Positions 17,313 to 24,611 of a DNA stretch of 64,000 nt are shown in pieces. This DNA comes from SIG437 sp045576235 (GTDB lineage Bacteria; Bacillota; Clostridia; UBA1381; UBA9506): assembly GCA_045576235.1 (NCBI GenBank), contig JAZNGA010000054.1:1-64000 (forward strand), in the 5' to 3' direction. Each line of letters begins with the position of its first letter. Within the stretch, counting starts at the first letter, position 1. The position numbers were made by a program, and so were the translations under genes. The notes beneath the pieces were generated by a model, which was not told the origin of the DNA, searched no databases, and saw nothing but the letters and a program-made list of their open reading frames with translations.

Positions 17313-18729
17313 ATGTTCCGCAATAGGAGAAATGCATATAGTCTCTGTTGCCGCTCCATGTGTCTGCTCCCCAGTTGAAACCATATTTTTCAAATATTTC
17401 AACAACCTCACCAAAAGGCGCTATTGAATATGGATTTTCGTAGGGCTCATAGAGATTTCCGACTACTGTTCCGTCTTTATAAATGCAATAATTCTCATTT
17501 GGATTAATGTCAAGAGCTGTTCCGTAATTATGTTCGCTTTTGCCGCCTCTCCATGCATATCCGCCTATTGAATTTATCGGAAACTTTTCTTCCCCTTCAA
17601 ATATTTCAGCAAAAATGCATCTGACTTTTTCGGCAATTGCTTTGTGGACAGTAAATGTCGCTTTTGCCGCTATCTTCTCTTCTCCGTTTAAATGCCAGAC
17701 ATCAACTGTGACCTCTTCCATTAAAACATCCGCTTCTTCCTTTGTGATTGGAAGACCAAAAGCCTCAATCTCTGCCAGATTCTCAGCCCACGGTCTGACC
17801 TGAGTTGATTTTATCTCAAATTCCTTTGTTTCCCCGCCCGCTCTCACCGTTATTTCATATCTTCTCACGGGCTTTGTCTCAAATGTGAACTTCTTTTCTT
17901 TCACGGTGTAGCGAACAGGTGCTTTAGCACCCATCTCGTCACCGTGAATCGTATTTCTGTGTTCAACAACTTCAACATAATATTCCTCCGAATCAGGCAG
18001 TTCGTCAAAAAATATTGTTTCTGTTTTCTTCTCTTCCGCAATTTCTTCCTTCTCAGGCGGCTCTGAAGTCGGTTTTGAAGACTCCTTTTCCTCTTCGATT
18101 ACTTCATCTTTTTCAGCTTCCGTCTCCCTTTCAAGCTGCATCACGCGGCTGATTAATGTGACAGCCTCCTCGATTGTCAGATTGTCACGGGGACAAAACT
18201 TATTATCGTCTTTTCCGCGCATAATCTCCATTTTCGCAAGTGCTCCCACAGCATTTTTTGCCCACGGGGCAATCGCATTACGGTCGCTGAAGCTTTCAAC
18301 CACTTTGTCATCCTTTTCGAGTCTTTCTTCCTTAAGGACAAAACAAAACCCATATAGCATTTTTGCCGCTTCCTGCCTAGTTATCTCATTATCCGGATTA
18401 AAATTCTGGTTTTCATCCCCCGTCACAATTCCAAGCACATAAAGCGCCGCGGCATCAGGCGAAATTGTGTCATAAAAAGGTGCGGCATCAGATATATCTA
18501 CAGACTCACCTAAATATGCCTCATAGGCAGAATTCATTATCTCTGCAAACTGCAGCCTTTTAATATCATCGGTAAATCCGCCTTTTTCACTCTCTTCTAT
18601 TTTAACACCAAACTCTTCAAGATATTCAAAATGCGGCACTGCCCACTCTGTAGCTAAATCCTTTGCAAACACCGCCGCGTGCGAAAAAACAAGCATTGCC
18701 GAAAGCATAAAAGACAATAATCTTTTCAA
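17311..18729 (-). CDS. Secreted M15 carboxypeptidase with SLH domains
   Basis: A 472-residue secreted protein. A signal peptide (about 1-22, ending AAVFA) is followed by three S-layer-homology repeats over about 25-195, which bind secondary cell-wall polymer. Next come a Glu/Lys-rich linker and a C-terminal M15 D-alanyl-D-alanine carboxypeptidase or CwlK-like domain. The zinc ligands are in SEHNYGTALDIN and YMHFSY. It probably trims peptidoglycan peptides at the cell surface. The start is TTG at 18729, with GGGGGAG upstream. It is a single gene convergent with the cysteine synthase. Confidence 0.88.
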   Translation of the reverse strand: MKRLLSFMLSAMLVFSHAAVFAKDLATEWAVPHFEYLEEFGVKIEESEKGGFTDDIKRLQFAEIMNSAYEAYLGESVDISDAAPFYDTISPDAAALYVLGIVTGDENQNFNPDNEITRQEAAKMLYGFCFVLKEERLEKDDKVVESFSDRNAIAPWAKNAVGALAKMEIMRGKDDNKFCPRDNLTIEEAVTLISRVMQLERETEAEKDEVIEEEKESSKPTSEPPEKEEIAEEKKTETIFFDELPDSEEYYVEVVEHRNTIHGDEMGAKAPVRYTVKEKKFTFETKPVRRYEITVRAGGETKEFEIKSTQVRPWAENLAEIEAFGLPITKEEADVLMEEVTVDVWHLNGEEKIAAKATFTVHKAIAEKVRCIFAEIFEGEEKFPINSIGGYAWRGGKSEHNYGTALDINPNENYCIYKDGTVVGNLYEPYENPYSIAPFGEVVEIFEKYGFNWGADTWSGNRDYMHFSYCGT

Positions 18730-18912
18730 TTTTTCTCCCCCCGATATGTAAACTGTGTTTTAATTTTATCATATTGTCAGAATTTCAGTCAATAAATGTG
18801 CTCGTTTTTTCATCTAACTGTCATAAAACCGCAATATTTATGATTGTTCTACGAAAATTTTGTATAAATTTTAAATAATAAGAAAAAAATCAGTTTCTTA
18901 TTAAAATAATGT

Positions 18913-18941
18913 TTGAAATTCTATATACTTTGTGATATAAT
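18913..18941 (+). promoter_or_regulatory. Promoter 1 of PFOR
   Basis: TTGAAA (18913-18918), a 17-base spacer and TATAAT (18936-18941) with a TGA extension. Confidence 0.65.
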
Positions 18942-18954
18942 GATTGTGTTATAT

Positions 18955-18979
18955 TCAGATAGGTATGTTCTGATATAAT
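18955..18979 (+). promoter_or_regulatory. Second -10 and small palindrome upstream of PFOR
   Basis: A second extended -10, TGATATAAT (18971-18979), lies 38 bases after the first. It overlaps a short inverted repeat TCAGA-N9-TCTGA (18955-18973). This could be a second promoter with an operator; there is no good -35. Confidence 0.35.
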
Positions 18980-19015
18980 GTTTAGAAAAATTAACCACTT
19001 AAAGGGGGATATAAA

Positions 19016-22000
19016 ATGGCAAAAAAAATGAAAACCATGGATGGAAACACTGCCGCAGCTCATAACGCCTATGCGTTCTCCGAAGTTGCGTCTATCTATC
19101 CTATCACACCTTCATCAAACATGGCTGAATATGTTGATGAGTGGAGTGCCAAAGGCCAGAAGAACATTTTCGGTAACACTGTTGATGTTTGCGAAATGCA
19201 GTCAGAAGCAGGTGCTGCCGGCGCAGTTCACGGCTCACTTCAGGCAGGTGCTTTAACATCTACCTTCACGGCATCACAGGGCTTGCTCCTTATGATTCCG
19301 AACATGTATAAAATAGCAGGCGAGCTTCTCCCAGCTGTTTTCCATGTTAGTGCAAGAGCAATTGCAGCTCACGCGCTTTCAATCTTCGGCGATCATCAGG
19401 ATGTTATGGCTTGTCGTCAGACAGGCTTTGCGATGCTCGCATCAGGCAGCGTTCAGGAGACAATGGACTTAGGCGGTATTGCTCACTTAGCTGCAATCAA
19501 AGGACGCGTTCCGTTCCTTCACTTCTTCGATGGTTTCAGAACTTCTCACGAAATTCAGAAAGTTGAAGTTATGGACTACGCTGACTTAGAAAAGCTTTTA
19601 GACAGAAAGGCCTTAAAAGAATTCAAAGACAGAGCTTTAAATCCTGAGCATCCTGTTCTCCGCGGAACAGCGCAGAACCCGGATATCTACTTCCAGGGAA
19701 GAGAAGCTGCAAATAAGTTCTACGATGCAATTCCTGACATTGTAAGTGACTATATGAAAGAAATTTCAAAAATCACAGGCAGAGAATACAGACCGTTTAA
19801 CTACTACGGTGCTCCTGATGCTGAAAACATCATCGTTGCTATGGGTTCTGCTTGCGAAGCAATTGAAGAAACTGTTGACTATTTAATGGCACGCGGCGAA
19901 AAAGTCGGTGTTATCAAAGTTCACCTCTACAGACCTTTCTCAGCTAAATATTTCTTTGATGTTCTTCCTAAGACTGTTAAGAAAATTGCAGTGCTCGACA
20001 GAACAAAAGAGCCCGGTTCACTTGGCGAACCTCTCTATCTTGACATCTGCAACCTCTTCTACGGCAAGGAAAATGCTCCTGTTATTGTTGGCGGACGCTA
20101 TGGTCTTGGTTCAAAAGACACAACTCCGACACACATTAACTCAGTTTTTGAAAACCTCAAGGCTGATTGCCCGAAAAACGGTTTCACAATCTCAATCAAA
20201 GACGATGTTACAAACCTCTCTCTCCCGATTGGTGAAAAAATCAATGCTGCACCTGCCGGCACAACTCGTTGTAAGTTCTGGGGCTTCGGTTCAGACGGAA
20301 CAGTTGGCGCTAACAAAGATGCAATCAAAATCATTGGTGACAACACTGACCTCTACGCACAGGCATACTTTGACTACGACTCCAAAAAATCAGGCGGCGT
20401 AACAATGTCTCACCTCCGTTTCGGTCACACACCTATAAAATCAACTTATCTCTTAGACGAAGCTGACTATATTGCATGTCACAAACCTTCATATATTTAT
20501 CAGTATGACATTTTGGAAGGTTTAAGAAAAGGCGGAACATTCCTCTTAAACTGCGTATGGTCTCCTGAAGAGCTTGACGAAAAGCTCCCTGCTTCAATGA
20601 AGAGATTCCTTGCTGAAAACGAAATTAACTTCTATATCATCAATGCTGTTGACATTGCAGCATCTGTTGGTCTTGGCGGAAGAATCAACATGGTTACACA
20701 GGCTGCATTCTTCAAGCTTTCAGAAGTTATCGCAATCGACGAAGCTATTCCGCTCCTCAAAGGTGCTATTGATAAGACATATGGCAAAAAAGGTAAGGAA
20801 ATCGTTGAAAAGAACTGCATGGCAGTTGACAAAGCTCTTGATGCTCTTGTTAAAGTTGAAATTCCTGCTTCGTGGAAAGATGCTGTTGACGAAGAAGCTG
20901 CAGCTGACAATTCAGAAAAACCTGAATTTATCACAAAGATTTGTGAGCCTGTTAATGCTCAGAAGGGTAACAAGCTCCCTGTAAGCACATTCGTTGGCAT
21001 AGAAGACGGAACATTTGAACAGGGCACAGCAAGATATGAAAAGCGTACTATTGCAATCAATGTCCCTGACTGGATTAAAGAAAACTGTATCCAGTGTAAC
21101 CAGTGTTCACTCGTTTGTCCTCACGCCGCAATCCGTCCTATCCTCTTAGATGAGACAGAGGCTGCAAAGGCTCCTGAAGGCTTTGATATGTTAGACGCAA
21201 ACGGACCTCAGCTTAAAGGCCTCAAGTTCCGTATGCAGGTTAGCCCGAAAGACTGCGCAGGTTGCGGAGTTTGCGTTCAGACTTGTCCTTCAAAGAACAA
21301 GGCACTCGTTATGAAGCCTGTTGATGAAATGGTTGCAAAAGATGCTGATAACTGGGATTATGCTATGGAAGTTCCTGTTAAGGATAACTTAATGGACAAA
21401 GCTTCTGTTAAGGGCTCACAGTTTGCACAGCCGCTCTTAGAATTCTCAGGCGCTTGCGCAGGCTGCGGTGAAACACCTTATATCAAGCTCATCACTCAGC
21501 TCTTTGGCGACAGAATGATGATCGCAAACGCTACAGGCTGTACTTCAATCTGGGGCGGTTCTGCTCCGAGTATGCCATACTGCAAAAATGCTTGCGGTCA
21601 CGGACCTGCTTGGGCAAACTCACTCTTTGAAGACAATGCAGAGTTCGGTTTAGGTATGGCTCTTGCTGTTAAGAAAATCAGAAACACATTAAAAGAAAAG
21701 ATGGAAGAAGCTATTGCTGCAGGCGTTTCAGCTGACCTCAGCAATGCATTCAAAGCATGGATTGACGCAATGAACGACGCTGAAGGCTCAAGAGCTGCTG
21801 CAAAAGCTATTTGCGAACTCTTAGCTAAAGCAGACACAAGCGCTTCTCCGCTCAAAGATATTAGCGAAAGAACTGACTTCTTGGTTAAGAAATCTCAGTG
21901 GGCATTCGGTGGCGACGGCTGGGCTTATGACATCGGCTACGGTGGCTTAGACCATGTCATCGCATCAGGTGAAGACATCAACATCTTCGTTGTTGACACA

Positions 22001-22537
22001 GAGGTTTACTCTAACACAGGCGGTCAGTCATCAAAGGCTACACCGACTGCTGCTATTGCTAAATTTGCAGCTTCAGGTAAGAAAGTAAGAAAGAAAGACC
22101 TTGGCATGATTGCTACAACATATGGTTATGTTTATGTTGCACAGATTGCACTCGGTGCTAATATGGCTCAGGCAATCAAGGCAATCAAAGAAGCTGAAAG
22201 CTATCCGGGTCCGTCACTCATCATCGCTTATGCTCCATGTATTAACCACGGTGTTAAAGCTGGTATGAGCTGCACAATCGCAGAAGAGAAGAAAGCTGTT
22301 GAAACAGGCTACTGGCACTTATGGAGATATAATCCTGAGCTTAAGGAAGAAGGAAAGAATCCATTTATCTTAGATTCCAAAGAGCCTACAGGCGAAATCA
22401 AAGACTTCTTAGAAGGCGAAAACCGTTATCTTATGTTAAAGCGCGCATTCCCCGAAGCAGCAGATGCATTGTTTGCTAAGGCTGAAAGCGACTTGAAAGA
22501 AAGATATGAAGCTTACAAGAAAATGGCTCGTGACTAA
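19016..22537 (+). CDS. nifJ: Pyruvate:ferredoxin (flavodoxin) oxidoreductase
   Basis: A 1173-residue single-chain PFOR that converts pyruvate and CoA to acetyl-CoA, CO2 and reduced ferredoxin in the cytosol. The N-terminal pyrimidine-binding domain begins EVASIYPITPSS. An 8Fe ferredoxin-like insert follows, with CNQCSLVCPHAA and CAGCGVCVQTCPS. The C-terminal thiamine diphosphate domain has CAGCGETPYIKLITQLFGD, GDGWAYDIGYGGLDH and EVYSNTGGQSSKA. Length is normal. AAAGGGGG precedes the ATG. Codons look strongly optimised. It points to anaerobic fermentation. Confidence 0.98.
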   Translation: MAKKMKTMDGNTAAAHNAYAFSEVASIYPITPSSNMAEYVDEWSAKGQKNIFGNTVDVCEMQSEAGAAGAVHGSLQAGALTSTFTASQGLLLMIPNMYKIAGELLPAVFHVSARAIAAHALSIFGDHQDVMACRQTGFAMLASGSVQETMDLGGIAHLAAIKGRVPFLHFFDGFRTSHEIQKVEVMDYADLEKLLDRKALKEFKDRALNPEHPVLRGTAQNPDIYFQGREAANKFYDAIPDIVSDYMKEISKITGREYRPFNYYGAPDAENIIVAMGSACEAIEETVDYLMARGEKVGVIKVHLYRPFSAKYFFDVLPKTVKKIAVLDRTKEPGSLGEPLYLDICNLFYGKENAPVIVGGRYGLGSKDTTPTHINSVFENLKADCPKNGFTISIKDDVTNLSLPIGEKINAAPAGTTRCKFWGFGSDGTVGANKDAIKIIGDNTDLYAQAYFDYDSKKSGGVTMSHLRFGHTPIKSTYLLDEADYIACHKPSYIYQYDILEGLRKGGTFLLNCVWSPEELDEKLPASMKRFLAENEINFYIINAVDIAASVGLGGRINMVTQAAFFKLSEVIAIDEAIPLLKGAIDKTYGKKGKEIVEKNCMAVDKALDALVKVEIPASWKDAVDEEAAADNSEKPEFITKICEPVNAQKGNKLPVSTFVGIEDGTFEQGTARYEKRTIAINVPDWIKENCIQCNQCSLVCPHAAIRPILLDETEAAKAPEGFDMLDANGPQLKGLKFRMQVSPKDCAGCGVCVQTCPSKNKALVMKPVDEMVAKDADNWDYAMEVPVKDNLMDKASVKGSQFAQPLLEFSGACAGCGETPYIKLITQLFGDRMMIANATGCTSIWGGSAPSMPYCKNACGHGPAWANSLFEDNAEFGLGMALAVKKIRNTLKEKMEEAIAAGVSADLSNAFKAWIDAMNDAEGSRAAAKAICELLAKADTSASPLKDISERTDFLVKKSQWAFGGDGWAYDIGYGGLDHVIASGEDINIFVVDTEVYSNTGGQSSKATPTAAIAKFAASGKKVRKKDLGMIATTYGYVYVAQIALGANMAQAIKAIKEAESYPGPSLIIAYAPCINHGVKAGMSCTIAEEKKAVETGYWHLWRYNPELKEEGKNPFILDSKEPTGEIKDFLEGENRYLMLKRAFPEAADALFAKAESDLKERYEAYKKMARD

Positions 22538-22555
22538 TTAACAGCCTTTCAAGTT

Positions 22556-22581
22556 CCGCCGCAGAGATTTCTCTGCGGCGG
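22556..22581 (+). terminator. GC-rich hairpin after PFOR
   Basis: CCGCCGCAGAGA and its exact complement form a 12-bp stem with almost no loop. There is no T tract right after, so it may act with the following AT-rich hairpin or protect the mRNA 3' end. Confidence 0.6.
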
Positions 22582-22591
22582 GGCCTGAATT

Positions 22592-22655
22592 AAAACAATA
22601 CATTTTTATGCACAAATCCAACTTTTTTGAATATAAAAATGTATTGTTTTTATAA
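22592..22655. repeat. 18-bp perfect inverted repeat
   Basis: AAAACAATACATTTTTAT (22592-22609) and its exact complement (22633-22650) flank a 23-base loop. A T-rich tract follows on the plus strand and an A-rich tract precedes it. It lies between PFOR and the PIG-L gene and could be a bidirectional terminator or the ends of a small palindromic element. Confidence 0.6.
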
Positions 22656-22725
22656 ATTTCATCAGCATCAATGGCTACGACAAGATTTATCAAAACAACA
22701 AGAACATAAAAAGGAGATATGTAAA

Positions 22726-23427
22726 GTGAATGTACTCGCTATCGGTTGCCATCCCGATGATATTGAAATCAACTGTGCGGGAACTTTGGCAAAATGCGTA
22801 AAAAGAGGTGACAATGTCACAGTTTGCCATGTTTGTAATGGCAATTTAGGTCATGTTATACTTCAGCCCGATGAATTAGCTGAAATTCGTAAAAACGAAT
22901 CTAAAAAAGCAGGTGCGCTTGCCGGCATCAAGGTTGTGACCTGCGACATTGGAGATTTACTCGCATATGAAACAAAAGAACAGGTTGATAAGGTCGTTGA
23001 CATAATCCGTGAGGCTCAGCCCGATTTTATTATCACTCATGCGCCTAATGATTATATGCCTGACCATGTTGCAGTCAGCAAGCTTGTTTTCAATGCTTCA
23101 TTTGCTGCAAGTGTGCCTCATTATATTTCAAATGTGATGACTCCATCTAAGGTCACTCCGATTTTCTACATGGATAATTTAGGCGGAAACGAATTCCTTC
23201 CTACAGAATATGTAGATATCACAGATGAAATTGATTTAAAGCTCGAGATGCTCGAATGTCACGAAAGTCAGCTCAAATGGATGAGAGAGCACGATAACAT
23301 CGACTTTGCTGACATGGTCAGAACTATTTCAAAATATCGTGGATATCAGTGCGGCGCAACATATGCCGAAGCTTTCTCACAGTGTATGGTTTATCCAAAG
23401 CCCACAACAAAAAGAATGTTGCCATAA
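22726..23427 (+). CDS. PIG-L family deacetylase
   Basis: A 233-residue zinc-dependent N-acetyl deacetylase of the PIG-L/LmbE type. The zinc site is IGCHPDDIE near the N-terminus plus HAPNDYMPDH near residue 110. Relatives deacetylate GlcNAc-phosphatidylinositol, diacetylchitobiose, mycothiol and bacillithiol precursors. The GTG at 22726 is chosen because AAAAAGGAG lies upstream; the longer reading starts inside the inverted repeat. The NagB-like gene follows 58 bases later, so the pair probably deacetylates an amino sugar and then acts on the free amine. Confidence 0.85.
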   Translation: MNVLAIGCHPDDIEINCAGTLAKCVKRGDNVTVCHVCNGNLGHVILQPDELAEIRKNESKKAGALAGIKVVTCDIGDLLAYETKEQVDKVVDIIREAQPDFIITHAPNDYMPDHVAVSKLVFNASFAASVPHYISNVMTPSKVTPIFYMDNLGGNEFLPTEYVDITDEIDLKLEMLECHESQLKWMREHDNIDFADMVRTISKYRGYQCGATYAEAFSQCMVYPKPTTKRMLP

Positions 23428-23485
23428 TGTGTTTTTTATGGTAAAATATATTTTAATTAAATAATCTATCAGGAGGAATTAAGTT

Positions 23486-24436
23486 ATGGATTTTGCAAGT
23501 ACAGTCAAAGGTTCAAACTTAGAAGGCTTCTATCCGGCAGGATGGGATATGGTAAAAATAGATGCGTGTTGCTCAAATGCACCTGAAAGGATCTATGACA
23601 GACAGGATTTCTGGAACAAAGATTTTAACCTCGTTGGTTGTGAGGATGTAAGCGAGTTTAATGCTCTTATGGGACACGAAATTGCTTTAAAAATCAAGAG
23701 TGCCAGAGATGCAGGAGAAAAGCTCATCATGATTCTCCCCGTTGGCCCTATGGGTATGTATAAATGGGTTGTTTACTTCTTAAAAGAATGGAATGTTAAG
23801 TGTGACCACCTCCATTGTTTCAACATGGACGAATGGGCAGATGCTGACGGAAACACTCTCGCAGCAGACAACCCCGGTTCATTCACAAACGCTATGGAGC
23901 AGGCTTTCTACAATCCGCTCGGCGAGCTCACAGTTCCTAAAGAACAGAGAAACTTTGCAACAAAAGAAAACCTTCCTAAATATGCAGAAAAAATTGCTGC
24001 ATTAAAGGCTGAAGGTGCAAAAATGGTGTTAATCTTTGGTATTGGCAGAATGTGCCACATCGCTTTCTGGGAACCACAGTTTGCCGGCGAATTTGCAACA
24101 ACCGAAGAATGGCTCGCACAGACTCACAGAGTTGGTGCTAAACTCCATCCGCTCACAATTGAGCAGAACGCTTTAACAAGCTTCAAATCAAGAACACCGC
24201 TCGTTCCTTGCCGAGCTAACACAATCGGCCCCGGTATCTTTATGCAGGCTGACTACATCATCGGCGGAGCTGACGGAACACTCGGCCGCGGAATGCAGTG
24301 GCAGGGCATGAGCCTCTGGATGACTCTCCGCTATGGTCCTACACCATGGATCACATCAAGCTTCATTCCCACACTCCCCGGCAAACTCTTCTTTATGAAC
24401 GAGCTCGCAGGTCCGCTTTGTGCTGAATGTAACTAA
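23486..24436 (+). CDS. NagB-like glucosamine-6-phosphate isomerase homologue
   Basis: A 316-residue protein of the NagB/RpiA/SOL fold, longer than typical NagB (about 240-270). The sugar-phosphate loop LPVGPMGMYK and the catalytic-site motif FNMDEW are conserved. The second active-site loop reads GIGRMCHIAFWEP, where NagB has GIGxNGHIAFNEP or GVGNDGHIAFNEP. His and Glu are kept, but the Asn/Asp that assists catalysis is Met. A changed substrate or reaction is therefore likely. AGGAGG precedes the ATG. It is paired with the PIG-L gene. Confidence 0.8.
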   Translation: MDFASTVKGSNLEGFYPAGWDMVKIDACCSNAPERIYDRQDFWNKDFNLVGCEDVSEFNALMGHEIALKIKSARDAGEKLIMILPVGPMGMYKWVVYFLKEWNVKCDHLHCFNMDEWADADGNTLAADNPGSFTNAMEQAFYNPLGELTVPKEQRNFATKENLPKYAEKIAALKAEGAKMVLIFGIGRMCHIAFWEPQFAGEFATTEEWLAQTHRVGAKLHPLTIEQNALTSFKSRTPLVPCRANTIGPGIFMQADYIIGGADGTLGRGMQWQGMSLWMTLRYGPTPWITSSFIPTLPGKLFFMNELAGPLCAECN

Positions 24437-24470
24437 TTAATAGTTTAAAATCAGAAACATAGTTTTTATG

Positions 24471-24514
24471 GGAGCTGTAGCAAAATGAGCTCATTTTGCT
24501 ACAGCTCCTTTTTT
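24471..24514 (+). terminator. Terminator after the NagB-like gene
   Basis: An 18-bp perfect stem (24471-24488 with 24491-24508) is followed by TTTTTT. Confidence 0.9.
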
Positions 24515-24545
24515 ATGTTTAAAGCTTCCTGTTTTTTTCGTAAAC

Positions 24546-24584
24546 AAAATGGATGCCTCCCAAACATCAGGAAACATCCATTTT
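24546..24584 (-). terminator. Terminator after gyrA
   Basis: AAAATGGATG pairs with CATCCATTTT around a 19-base loop. The minus strand continues into TTTTGTTTA. It is 28 bases past the gyrA stop. Confidence 0.65.
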
Positions 24585-24611
24585 ATTTTTTAATTTATTC
24601 AATTAAATGTT

